A stretch of 64,000 nt of DNA from Galbitalea sp036499165 (lineage in GTDB: Bacteria; Actinomycetota; Actinomycetes; Actinomycetales; Microbacteriaceae): NCBI GenBank assembly GCA_036499165.1, contig DASYEE010000110.1, positions 1 through 64,000 of the forward strand. Reading direction: 5' to 3'. The number at the start of each line of letters is the position of its first letter. Within the stretch, counting starts at the first letter, position 1. This document shows, in pieces, positions 32,949-41,009 of the stretch. The notes beneath the pieces were generated by a model. The model was given only the letters and a program-made list of their open reading frames with translations. It had not been told where the DNA came from and ran no database searches. A program made the position numbers and the translations under genes.

Positions 32949-33725
32949 CTACTTCCCGACGAACGCCCTGAGCGCATCCAGCAGCACATCCGGCGTCTCC
33001 ATCTGGGGAACGTGGCCAGTGCGGGGCAGCAGCTCGAAACGAGCACCCGGGATGGCGGCGGCGAAGGCGCGACCATAGTCGGCATCCGCGATCCGGTCGG
33101 CCTCGCCCCAGAGGGCCAGGGCGGGTACATCGGCAGTGCCGAGCCGCGCGCGAAGGGTCGGGTCGGACATCCCTCCGCCGTACAGGGCGAGCGCAGCGCG
33201 GTTGCCAGCGAAGATCTGCTGCACCGCTGCGGGCATCGAGTCGGGGTCGAGACTCGGCGCCTTGGATGGGTCGTACCAGCTGTACTCGGCGAGCTGCGCC
33301 GGCGCCGGCGAGCCCGCGACCGGATGGCCTTCGACTTCGATACCGACGCCATCCGCGATCGCGATGCCGCCGAGCCGCGCGGGGTGAAGCAGCGCCAGCT
33401 CGGCTGCGATCCATCCGCCCATCGAATTGCCGATCACGATTGCGTCGGTGAGTTCCAGCGAATCCAGCAGGCCAGCGTACAGTTCGGCAAGGCCGCCGAT
33501 GGATGTGAGCGCCTCGGGCCGCGGTGTGCCGCCGAACCCGGGGTGGGTCGTCACGATCACGCGGGTACCGGTTTCGCCCGCGAGCAGGTCGGCGAAGCCG
33601 GTGACGGAGACGGGCCCGGCGCCGCCGTGAAGGATGACGACCGGGCGGCCTTCTCCGCGCTCGGCTGCGGTGAGAGGCATGTCGCCGAATGAGGTCGGGA
33701 CGCTGAGGGAGAGAGAAGCGGTCAT
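32949..33725 (-). CDS. Alpha/beta hydrolase
   Basis: A 258-residue hydrolase. The nucleophile serine is in GNSMGGW, the oxyanion-hole region is HGGAGPV, and the late acid and histidine are in WGEADRI and RTGHVPQ. ATG at 33725 has no clear RBS; TATACG about 12 bases upstream suggests a leaderless transcript. It is divergent from a MarR regulator with a palindrome between them, so expression is probably controlled by that regulator. Substrate unknown. Confidence 0.85.
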   Translation of the reverse strand: MTASLSLSVPTSFGDMPLTAAERGEGRPVVILHGGAGPVSVTGFADLLAGETGTRVIVTTHPGFGGTPRPEALTSIGGLAELYAGLLDSLELTDAIVIGNSMGGWIAAELALLHPARLGGIAIADGVGIEVEGHPVAGSPAPAQLAEYSWYDPSKAPSLDPDSMPAAVQQIFAGNRAALALYGGGMSDPTLRARLGTADVPALALWGEADRIADADYGRAFAAAIPGARFELLPRTGHVPQMETPDVLLDALRAFVGK

Positions 33726-33754
33726 GCGAAAATCGTATATCCACATGTTTATAT

Positions 33755-33767
33755 AAGCAAGTTGCTT
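33755..33767. promoter_or_regulatory. MarR-type operator
   Basis: AAGCAAGTTGCTT is a perfect palindrome with six-base arms around one central G. It lies between the divergent hydrolase and MarR genes, just upstream of TACAAT (33775-33780), a likely -10 for the MarR gene. Confidence 0.65.
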
Positions 33768-33786
33768 TTTCGACTACAATCGAAGA

Positions 33787-34206
33787 ATGGCAATGTCGAT
33801 AGCTGAACTGGGTCTCGCGGTGAAGCGCCTCCAGGTCAAGCACCACCGTGCGGCGACCGAAGCGTTGCGGCCGCTGGACGTGACCCTCGTGCAGTGGGAC
33901 GCACTCCGTCATCTGCATGCCCATCCCGGCGCATCGCAGCACGACCTCGCCGTACTCACGTTTCAGACCGACCAGGCTTTCGGAACCCTTGCAGCACGGC
34001 TTGAAGCGCGAGGACTCATCCAGCGAGTGAACGGTGCCGGTCGCGCCATCCGCCCCGAGCTGACGCCGGAGGGGGAGCGCATCTTCGCTGCCGGACGCGA
34101 GGTCACAGAGCGCGTCGTCAGCGAGTCGTTCAGCCCGCTCGACGCGGAGGAGCGCGCTGTGCTCGGCGGAATGCTGGAACGACTCCTCGCCACAAAGGTC
34201 GAGTGA
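33787..34206 (+). CDS. MarR-family transcriptional regulator
   Basis: A 139-residue winged-helix regulator. The DNA-binding segment reads PGASQHDLAVLTFQTDQAFGTL, followed by the wing around RVNGAGRAIRPELTPEGERI. It is divergent from the alpha/beta hydrolase gene, separated by 61 bases that contain a perfect palindrome. TACAAT sits six bases before the ATG, so its transcript may be leaderless. Probably represses itself and the hydrolase. Confidence 0.88.
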   Translation: MAMSIAELGLAVKRLQVKHHRAATEALRPLDVTLVQWDALRHLHAHPGASQHDLAVLTFQTDQAFGTLAARLEARGLIQRVNGAGRAIRPELTPEGERIFAAGREVTERVVSESFSPLDAEERAVLGGMLERLLATKVE

Positions 34207-34221
34207 GCCAGCAGTCAATCG

Positions 34222-34389
34222 ATTTCGTGCGGCGCAACAACTGAGGCGCCCGGGGACGAGTTGCCGAACCTCAGGATCCACAACGATCGCGCTCGCGATG
34301 AACTCGGCTGGCGCCCGCGCCCGGCAGAGACCACCATTGTGGAGAGCGCAGAAAACCTGCGCGACCTCGGCCTGCTCGAGAATCCCTGA
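34222..34389 (+). pseudogene. C-terminal remnant of an NAD-dependent epimerase/reductase (SDR)
   Basis: A frame ending in the TGA at 34387-34389 encodes about 43 clear residues, including NDRARDELGWRPRPAETT and SAENLRDLGLL. This is the characteristic tail of extended short-chain dehydrogenases of the dihydroflavonol-reductase or sugar-epimerase type. The Rossmann-fold N-terminal part is absent: immediately upstream is the end of the MarR gene. The fragment is therefore a deletion remnant rather than a gene. Its stop abuts the methyltransferase frame. Confidence 0.7.
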
Positions 34390-35219
34390 TCGACGCGGTC
34401 TGCGTCGCGAAACGCACACACAAGGATGCCGCCATCACCCCCAGCACCCAGCAAGAAATCGTCGCCCGGCTCCGCGCGGCGGGCTGCGTCTTTGCCGAGG
34501 ATGAGGCATCCCTTCTGGCCGAGACGGCGCGCACGCCCGACGAACTGGAATCCCTCATTCGACGCCGCGTGGCCGGCGAGCCGCTCGAGGTAATCGTCGG
34601 CTGGGCGGAGTTTGCCGGGCTGCGTATTGCCGTGGAACCCGGGGTGTTCGTGCCGCGGTACCGCACCCAGTTCCTGGTCGAGCAGGCGATCGGGCTGGCG
34701 AGTGAACTCGAGGCGGAGCATCCCGTGGTCGTCGACCTGTGCTGCGGCACGGGCGCGATGGGCGCGGCGGTGCTGGCAGCTCTGCCCCGCGTCGAGGTCT
34801 ACGCGGCGGACATCGACCCGGACGAGGTGCGTGTTGCGCGGAGAAACCTGCCCGCGGACCGCGTGTTCGAGGGGGATCTCTACGACGCGCTGCCAGCGCA
34901 CTTGAGAAGCCGGATCGACATCCTTGTGGTCAATGCGCCCTACGTGCCGACCGATGAGATTGCAATGATGCCAGTTGAAGCCCGAGACCACGAGAATCGT
35001 GTTGCGCTCGACGGTGGGGCCGACGGATTGGACATCCAGCGGCGGGTCGCAGCAGGCGCATTCGCGTGGCTGCGGGCTGGGGGACACCTGCTGGTCGAGA
35101 CGAGCGTGCGCCAGGCGACCGCGAGCGCCGCGATCCTCGAGAGCAATGGGTTCCACGCGCGCGTCGAACACTCAGATGACTTCGACGCAACCGTAGCGAT
35201 CGGCCGACGAAGCGCCTGA
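34386..35219 (+). CDS. PrmC-like protein (glutamine-N5) methyltransferase, start codon unclear
   Basis: An S-adenosylmethionine-dependent methyltransferase of the PrmC/HemK-like group. The SAM-binding loop is VVDLCCGTGAMG, followed by AADIDPDEV and the catalytic motif VVNAPYVPTDE (NAPY in place of NPPY). Coding similarity clearly begins upstream of the first normal start codon (GTG 34569): the frame reads VARLRAAGCVFAEDEASLL, the usual N-terminal helical region. No ATG, GTG or TTG exists in frame between the upstream stop (34299) and 34569. A CTG at 34386, overlapping the stop of the epimerase remnant, is the only plausible upstream start. It may be a start-loss allele or use CTG. Confidence 0.7.
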   Translation: MIDAVCVAKRTHKDAAITPSTQQEIVARLRAAGCVFAEDEASLLAETARTPDELESLIRRRVAGEPLEVIVGWAEFAGLRIAVEPGVFVPRYRTQFLVEQAIGLASELEAEHPVVVDLCCGTGAMGAAVLAALPRVEVYAADIDPDEVRVARRNLPADRVFEGDLYDALPAHLRSRIDILVVNAPYVPTDEIAMMPVEARDHENRVALDGGADGLDIQRRVAAGAFAWLRAGGHLLVETSVRQATASAAILESNGFHARVEHSDDFDATVAIGRRSA

Positions 35220-35229
35220 CCCGTTTCTC

Positions 35230-36180
35230 CTAGTCGTCCAGGCGGCGCTCCGGCGCGATGCGATTACGGACGGTGCCAGCCGTGACCGGCGGTGAGTACG
35301 GCGACTCCGCGTCGTCCCCGTCGTCGACTGCTCCTGCGTCGTCATCGTCGTCATCGTCGGGGGATTCGGTCGCGACCGGAATCGAAATCGGTGCTGTGCC
35401 CGTCTCGTGCTGGACGGGAGTCGAAGCCGCCGCCGGCTGTAGGGGAGTCGCGGCCGTCGCGGGGACGACCTCGGTCTCGCTGGCTGGCTTCGCGATGAGG
35501 GGCGGAGGCGCGGCGGCCAGCTGGCTGGCCAGCGACGGGGTGGATGGCGCCGCAGTGGCTTGTGTTGAGGCGCCCGTCGTCGTGGCTGCCGTCGCAGCCG
35601 TTGGGGTCGTTCCGGTGGGAGGCTCGACGTGGTCGGAAGCCCACTCGCGCTGCTGGGCAACCAGCGAACTCTGGCTGGCCGAGTCGTCGTCGTACTGCCA
35701 CTGCACGAGGTCGAAGGCAAACAGCTTCTTCGCCCGGCGTGGGCGAGCCTGCCAATCGAGAAGGCGATCACGGAAGTCGAAGAACGTCTGCTCGGCCTGG
35801 AAGCTGAAACTCGCCGAGTTCTTCTTCATCGCGTTCAGCTCGTGAGTCGCCCAGTCGGCGGCCGCGATTGCTCCCGCGACCGGGAGCAGTCGCATCCTGA
35901 GGTCTGACTCGCTGATCAGCGCGTCGACATGTTGCTTCTCGTCCCCGCCGAGAGATGACCACAGCGCGGCACGCCGACCCGCTCCGATCAGCGCCATGAT
36001 GGCGGCGGCCTTGATCTCGCGATCCTGGTGATCGATGATTCTGCGAGCGAAACCGCTGGCGATCCAGGCCGCAACGAGACCGGCCACGACGATCGCGATA
36101 AAGGGCAGGATCGCGGTCGTGATGACCCGCGTTCCCTCCGAAGAGTTGAACCAGGACACGATGTCGTTCCACCACTGCAT
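35230..36180 (-). CDS. Membrane-anchored protein with Ala/Pro/Thr-rich tail
   Basis: A 316-residue protein with one N-terminal hydrophobic helix (about residues 18-42), a helical cytosolic region to about residue 180, and a low-complexity tail rich in Ala, Pro and Thr with an acidic DDDDDDAGAVDD run near the C-terminus. GTG at 36189 is an alternative to the ATG at 36180, which has AGGG upstream. I recognise no family; it resembles an actinobacterial membrane scaffold. It lies at the end of the convergent methyltransferase gene. Confidence 0.55.
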   Translation of the reverse strand: MQWWNDIVSWFNSSEGTRVITTAILPFIAIVVAGLVAAWIASGFARRIIDHQDREIKAAAIMALIGAGRRAALWSSLGGDEKQHVDALISESDLRMRLLPVAGAIAAADWATHELNAMKKNSASFSFQAEQTFFDFRDRLLDWQARPRRAKKLFAFDLVQWQYDDDSASQSSLVAQQREWASDHVEPPTGTTPTAATAATTTGASTQATAAPSTPSLASQLAAAPPPLIAKPASETEVVPATAATPLQPAAASTPVQHETGTAPISIPVATESPDDDDDDDAGAVDDGDDAESPYSPPVTAGTVRNRIAPERRLDD

Positions 36181-36287
36181 GTTTCGCACCCTACCTGTGA
36201 GATTTCACTGCGCAAGGGCGGCTGGCGGGGTTTCCGCAAAGCAGTTTCCGGTGACGTCGACAAATTGCCCCGAGTTGCCTGCTGGCT

Positions 36288-36536
36288 TTAGCTGAATCGG
36301 AAGCAGTCGACGGCGTCATCCAGCTGCCAGAACTCGCCGAGCGCGAGCGATGGGCGCTGCGCCGAGAACATCCGCTTGGCACAGAACCGCCGGTCTCCTG
36401 CCTGCATGAATGCCTCGATGTAGCCGAGCACCTCGCCCGAGCGGCGGGTGACCCGCCACAGCTCGTCGTGCAGTTGGACGAGAGTGACGCCGAAACGTGT
36501 AACGGCGGTTGATTCGACGAAATCCAAGGTCGTCAT
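36288..36536 (-). CDS. Small conserved-type protein, function unknown
   Basis: An 82-residue protein with no signal peptide, with aromatic-rich strands (WRVTRRSGEVLGYIEAF). GGAGAAAA lies directly before the ATG. The strand-rich pattern resembles small actinobacterial proteins of unknown role. Confidence 0.5.
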   Translation of the reverse strand: MTTLDFVESTAVTRFGVTLVQLHDELWRVTRRSGEVLGYIEAFMQAGDRRFCAKRMFSAQRPSLALGEFWQLDDAVDCFRFS

Positions 36537-36636
36537 TTTTTCTCCGATGATGCAGCCGGCCCGACTGACAAGAACATCTTCATGCTAGAAACGACCCCCG
36601 ACATCCAAGAAATGCCGGCAGGCAGCAGCGCTCCGC

Positions 36637-37578
36637 TCAGTGCACCTGACCGGATCTGAGCGCGAGGTCGGCGTCGACGACTCGACCCGATCTCGCGGTC
36701 TGGGCAAGCACGATTCCGACCAGGACGACGGCTGCACCGGCGAGCTGGACTCCGTCGAGGCCCTCTCCGAGCCACAGCCACGCGAACAGGAACGCGAAGA
36801 TCACCTCGGATGTCGCGACGACGCCTGCCGCGGTCGCGCTCAGCGTCTTCAACGCACGGAACGAGAGGAAGAATGGAGCGAAGGTGCCGAGCAGGATGTT
36901 CCACACGATCGGAATCCACAGCGGCACCACCACGCCAGCCAGGTTGCCGCCGAGCGGAACAGCCCGGGCAAGGGTGCTTGGCTCGAGGGTCCACCATCCA
37001 CTGAACATCGCCCAGAATGCGGCAGCGAATGCCATCGTCCAGAACGCGACGACGAGCGGTGGCGTCGAGGTCATCTGGCGTTCGCCGACGACGAAGTAGA
37101 CGGTCAGTGTGACGGCGGCGACGAGCGCAAGGATGACGCCGACCGGATCGAGACTGCCAGACCAGATCTCCGCCACGACCGCCAACCCGACCAGCACGCA
37201 TCCGATGGCAACCCACAGCCGAGCGCGCACCTTCTCGCCAAGGAACAGGAAGGCGACGAGCGCAACCATGAGCACGGCGGTGTATTCGACGAGGAGGGTG
37301 ATGCCGACGGGGAGCAGCTGCAGTGCGCCAGCGTAGCTCGCCTGCAGTAGTGCAACCCCGATCACGCCGAGAAACGCGAGCGTCGCGAATTGTCGCCTGC
37401 TGACCAGGAAGGCACTCCGGTTGGAAACGAGGAGGCAAGCGCCCGCGACGACAGCAGTCCCGAGCACCCGGAAGAGCGTGAGCTGGGTCGGCGTGACTCC
37501 GGCGTCGACGATGACCTTGGTTACGGTGCCGTTCAACCCGAACAGCAGGGATGCGAGAAGGGCGTAAACGTAGCCCAT
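36637..37578 (-). CDS. DMT-superfamily (EamA) transporter
   Basis: A 313-residue membrane protein with ten hydrophobic helices in two repeated EamA halves. The first half opens with YALLASLLFGLNGTVTKV, and the second half begins near residue 150. Members export amino acids or metabolites. Encoded three bases after the stop of the upstream aldo/keto reductase on the same strand, so the two are probably one operon. Confidence 0.87.
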   Translation of the reverse strand: MGYVYALLASLLFGLNGTVTKVIVDAGVTPTQLTLFRVLGTAVVAGACLLVSNRSAFLVSRRQFATLAFLGVIGVALLQASYAGALQLLPVGITLLVEYTAVLMVALVAFLFLGEKVRARLWVAIGCVLVGLAVVAEIWSGSLDPVGVILALVAAVTLTVYFVVGERQMTSTPPLVVAFWTMAFAAAFWAMFSGWWTLEPSTLARAVPLGGNLAGVVVPLWIPIVWNILLGTFAPFFLSFRALKTLSATAAGVVATSEVIFAFLFAWLWLGEGLDGVQLAGAAVVLVGIVLAQTARSGRVVDADLALRSGQVH

Positions 37579-37581
37579 TCG

Positions 37582-38589
37582 CTATCTGAGACTGGTTCCG
37601 TCGATGGCGAACGGCTCGATGGCAGCAATCTCGTCTGCCGTGAGCGCGGGCTTCGCCAGCGCTCCGACATTGTTTTCGAGTTGGGCGACGCTGCTCGCTC
37701 CGATGAGCGCCGACGCGACCTGGGGCTGCCTGAGCACCCAGTGCAGCGCAAGCTGTGCCAAGGACTCGCCGCGGTCGTTCGCGATGTGGTTCAGTGCGCG
37801 CACGCGGGCGAGATAGTCGTCCGTGATGCGGGTCGAGTCGATCCAGCGCCCCTCCGCTGCGCGCGAGTCCGGCGGGATGTTGCCATCGATGTACCGGTCG
37901 GTGAGCAGCCCCTGCGCAAGAGGCGAGAACACGATGGCCCCCGAGCCGATCTCGTCCAGCACCGGGAACAGGCCGGCTTCGATGTGGCGGTCGAACATGT
38001 TGTACCGGGGCTGATGGATGGCGAGGGGGATGTTGTGGACGGCCAGTGCCGCGGCTGCGGCCCGCGTCTCATCCGGACTGTAGTTCGAGACGCCGACGTA
38101 GAGCGCCCGGCCGGAGTGCACGGCGGTCGCAAGCGCGCCCATCGTCTCTTCGATCGGCGTGTTCGGGTCGGGGCGGTGGGAGTAGAAGATATCGACGTAG
38201 TCGAGGCCCATCCGCGTGAGGCTCTGGTCGAGCGACGCGAGCAGGTATTTGCGAGAACCCCACTCACCGTATGGCCCCGGCCACATGTAGTAACCGGCCT
38301 TCGACGAGATGATGAGTTCGTCGCGGTACGGCTTCAAGTCGGACGCGTAGACCAGACCGAAATTAGATTCAGCCGAGCCGTCCGGCGGCCCGTAGTTGTT
38401 CGCAAGGTCGAAATGGTTGATTCCGAGATCGAACGCCCTGCGGATGATCGCTCGCTGGGTGTCGAGCGGTCGGTCTGTTCCGAAGTTGTTCCAGAGGCCG
38501 AGCGAGACGCCGGGTAATTTCAGTCCGCTTTTTCCGACGCGGTGGTACTGCATGGAGTCGTATCGGGTTTCGGCGGCAGCAAAGGGCAT
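37582..38589 (-). CDS. Aldo/keto reductase, second YghZ-type paralogue
   Basis: A 335-residue reductase with the same motifs as the one at 28599-29627: HFDLANNYGPPDGSAESNFG, ISSKAGYYMWPGPYG and FYSHRPDPNTP. The two share most positions in these blocks, so they are probable paralogues. Start is the ATG at 38589; an upstream in-frame ATG at 38613 adds eight residues of poor character. Upstream of and possibly co-transcribed with the EamA transporter. Confidence 0.9.
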   Translation of the reverse strand: MPFAAAETRYDSMQYHRVGKSGLKLPGVSLGLWNNFGTDRPLDTQRAIIRRAFDLGINHFDLANNYGPPDGSAESNFGLVYASDLKPYRDELIISSKAGYYMWPGPYGEWGSRKYLLASLDQSLTRMGLDYVDIFYSHRPDPNTPIEETMGALATAVHSGRALYVGVSNYSPDETRAAAAALAVHNIPLAIHQPRYNMFDRHIEAGLFPVLDEIGSGAIVFSPLAQGLLTDRYIDGNIPPDSRAAEGRWIDSTRITDDYLARVRALNHIANDRGESLAQLALHWVLRQPQVASALIGASSVAQLENNVGALAKPALTADEIAAIEPFAIDGTSLR

Positions 38590-38742
38590 GACACCAAGCC
38601 TAAGTGAGCGCACACTTCGCCGATCCGCACGAAGTGTTCATCGCCACCCCCTTGAATCCCCAGACAGGGTTCCTAGACTGAACGTGATCGCAGGTGTTGC
38701 GGTCGGTGCCGCGCACGCCCGCTGGCACAAGAAAGGAACTCA

Positions 38743-38958
38743 ATGATGAGTGACACAACGCTCGAGACGCATACCTGGGTCGCATTCGGCCCCGCCGGTG
38801 CTCTCGGCTCAATTCATGCCGCCGACGGCGGCTTCACCTTCAAGCTCATGGGCGACTCCGTCCCGCGAGCGACGTATCCGAGCCTCGCGGTCGCCAAGAG
38901 CGCGCTCTATGCCGCGCTCGAGCCGGGTTCGGACTGGCCCGAGTTCAAGGAGCACTAG
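38743..38958 (+). CDS. Small conserved-type protein, function unknown
   Basis: A 71-residue protein (HTWVAFGPAGALGSIHAADGG, then short strands) with a good RBS (AAAGGA) before the paired ATG ATG at 38743 and 38746. It is compact, rich in beta structure and unlike a signal peptide. Its stop codon merges with a strong hairpin. Confidence 0.6.
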   Translation: MMSDTTLETHTWVAFGPAGALGSIHAADGGFTFKLMGDSVPRATYPSLAVAKSALYAALEPGSDWPEFKEH

Positions 38959-38974
38959 CGGCGATCATCGCCGC
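38958..38974. repeat. Perfect inverted repeat at gene end
   Basis: GCGGCGATCATCGCCGC is a 17-base palindrome with eight-base arms, starting at the last base of the small gene's TAG stop codon. It may be an RNA hairpin that protects the transcript end; no T-run follows. Confidence 0.6.
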
Positions 38975-39002
38975 CCGCTCTACTCCCGCACAGGCAGTAC
39001 AT

Positions 39003-39042
39003 CGCCGGTCGTCTCCACGGATGGGGACGACCGGCGTTTTTT
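39003..39042 (+). terminator. Strong intrinsic terminator
   Basis: CGCCGGTCGTCTCC (39003-39016) and GGGGACGACCGGCG (39023-39036) form a long stem of about 14 pairs, with a T-G pair near the loop, followed by TTTTTT. It ends the 38743-38958 transcript ahead of the SSB gene. Confidence 0.88.
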
Positions 39043-39166
39043 GCGACCGAGCTCTCGAAGACTTGGGTTCGACGGAGCCGCGGCTGCTATCCCGGCACGA
39101 GTGTGGTTGCGGCTCCGTCGCCAGCAAGGCACTCGAGCCTGCTGCGGCTCAACGAGGGAGAAACTT

Positions 39167-39691
39167 TTGTCAGACAACATCACGCTCACGGGCATCGTCG
39201 CATCCGAGCCCCGCTCGATCACCACGAGCGAGGGTCTCGCGATCACGAGCTTTCGGCTCGCTTCGAGCCAGCGCCGTTTCGACCGCGGGCAGCAGAAGTG
39301 GATCGACGCAGACACCAACTGGTACTCGATCACCATGTTTCGCCAGCTGGCGGCCAACTGTGCGGTGTCGATCCACAAGACCGATCGAGTCGTCGTGACT
39401 GGTCGTCTGCGGGTCAAAGACTGGTCGACCGGTGAGAGGTCGGGTACCAATATCGAGGTCGACGCGGATGCGATCGGTCACGACCTCTCGTGGGGTACCG
39501 CCGCGTTCTCTCGCAACACCGTGTCGGCGCGCACAGACATCCCCTCTTCCGGCGACGCGGCTGGCTTCCCGCCCGAGACGGGCGCGCTTGACACCGCCCA
39601 GCCGCCTTTTGGCGAGCATGGGTCTGGCGAGGCTCCCGTCCTGGTTGGGGCTCTCACAGCCCCGGCCGGCGAGATCGAGACGCCGTTCTAA
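39167..39691 (+). CDS. ssb: Single-stranded DNA-binding protein
   Basis: A 174-residue OB-fold protein. The OB strands include ITLTGIVASEP, SFRLASSQRRFD, WYSITMFRQLAANC and DRVVVTGRLRVKDW. The C-terminal tail is acidic and ends EIETPF, a variant of the DDIPF tip that contacts repair and replication proteins. Start is TTG at 39167 with GAGGGAG upstream. The shape suggests an additional, non-housekeeping SSB, since the main actinobacterial ssb usually sits between rpsF and rpsR. Confidence 0.88.
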   Translation: MSDNITLTGIVASEPRSITTSEGLAITSFRLASSQRRFDRGQQKWIDADTNWYSITMFRQLAANCAVSIHKTDRVVVTGRLRVKDWSTGERSGTNIEVDADAIGHDLSWGTAAFSRNTVSARTDIPSSGDAAGFPPETGALDTAQPPFGEHGSGEAPVLVGALTAPAGEIETPF

Positions 39692-40260
39692 GACTCAAGT
39701 CGGGACGGCACGACGCCGAGCGCTTCGGCGTACCGCTCGTTGAGCTGCGACCAGCCGTGTTGCATCGCGGCCATGCCGCGCACGGGCACGGTCGGCCTAC
39801 CGGCCATGGCGTCCGCCGCGACGTCGAGGCAGAGGTGCCACCCAGCCGCAACGGCTGAGGCCATGGCCGCATCGGTGAGGCGATGACGGAGCGTCAGCGT
39901 CGTGCCTGTGGCATCCGTGTCCGGCTGCAGACGCCAATCGAGCACATCGGTGGCCCAAGTGTGTTCGAGCTCGTACGGGCGATCGGACACGAGCACGTGG
40001 CCCGGCACGTCAAAGGCTGGCACTCCATCCGGATCGTCGTCCCCGAGCATCGTGAAGACGACCGCACCGATGGCCGAGAGATCGCGATCGGCGGTGTGTG
40101 GAGCCCAGAGGGCGAGTTGCTTGGGGTCCGTGACTTCTGCCCAGACGGTAGAGGGCGCGCTGTCGAAGTGCCGCACGAACACCACCGTGGTGTCGCCGTC
40201 GGTATCCTCGCGGCTCACCTCAGCCAGTTCGGGTTGCCCTGGTGTGGCGTGGCTCTTCAT
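39688..40260 (-). CDS. SRPBCC-fold protein (AHSA1/START-like)
   Basis: A 190-residue protein with the AHSA1-like pattern: FVRHFDSAPSTVWAEVTDPKQLALW at the start, YELEHTW in the middle, then TLTLRHRLTD and a long C-terminal helix holding GWHLCLD. It likely binds a small hydrophobic ligand. Its stop codon overlaps the convergent SSB gene by four bases. Confidence 0.8.
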   Translation of the reverse strand: MKSHATPGQPELAEVSREDTDGDTTVVFVRHFDSAPSTVWAEVTDPKQLALWAPHTADRDLSAIGAVVFTMLGDDDPDGVPAFDVPGHVLVSDRPYELEHTWATDVLDWRLQPDTDATGTTLTLRHRLTDAAMASAVAAGWHLCLDVAADAMAGRPTVPVRGMAAMQHGWSQLNERYAEALGVVPSRLES

Positions 40261-40418
40261 TGCCGATTAACCTACGCTCGCAACCTTTCAGCGTCTATAC
40301 GTCCTCTCACGGGCGGCTCCGTCTAGAATTTCGATTCGACGGCTCCAACCCTTCGCGGTTGGCTGACGTGGGGTGAGACGTGCTTCGTGAACCGCGCGGC
40401 CGGAACCGGGGGCGTGGA

Positions 40419-40931
40419 ATGAGCGGGAGAATGCGTTTGGCGAAACTCGGCAGGGCCGGTGCGACCGGCCTTACGCTTGCCGCCTGCGCGATACTGCTCA
40501 CGGCCTGCGTCGGAAGCCCCAGGGATGTCGATAAGACGCCCACTCCGATCGCTGCGGCATCCGAGTCGCCGACCCCAACGCCAACCGCGACGCCCACCGG
40601 CCCACCGGTCCTTGAGCCGAATGGCACCGCCGCGGCCAATCTTGCGTACTTCAACCTGGTTGGGCACAACAAGTTCGCAGGGCATCCGAACATACTCGGG
40701 CGTGCCATCGTCGACGACCTGGTAGCAGCGGGGTTCGTGAAGAAAGACATGGAGATCACGCCAGACAAGACCTCGATCGGCCTCGCGGCATGGAACATCG
40801 AGTTCTCCGTGAAGATGAACGACAGCTGCCTGATCGGGCAGACAGGCAACGTCGGATTCCAGTCGTTCGCAGCGCCCCTTCTTGCCTCGGAGAAGTGTCT
40901 CATCGGGCAGACACGCACAATCGACTGGTAG
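40419..40931 (+). CDS. Lipoprotein with a C-terminal small domain
   Basis: A 170-residue predicted lipoprotein: signal helix with lipobox LLTAC (lipidated C30), then a Pro/Thr-rich linker (PTPTPTATPTGPP) and a compact domain from about residue 75 with three cysteines, including MNDSCLIGQTG and SEKCLIGQTR, a short internal repeat. The CLIGQT sequence occurs twice. ATG at 40419 is favoured; GTG-type or 40431 starts are possible. Function unknown, probably exported. Confidence 0.65.
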   Translation: MSGRMRLAKLGRAGATGLTLAACAILLTACVGSPRDVDKTPTPIAAASESPTPTPTATPTGPPVLEPNGTAAANLAYFNLVGHNKFAGHPNILGRAIVDDLVAAGFVKKDMEITPDKTSIGLAAWNIEFSVKMNDSCLIGQTGNVGFQSFAAPLLASEKCLIGQTRTIDW

Positions 40932-41009
40932 TCCGGCAGAACTGGCAGTTGAGCAGATCCACCCGTCGAGCAGAAGTGAGCCGCGGCGCCGAACCCTAGA
41001 CTGGTTGCC

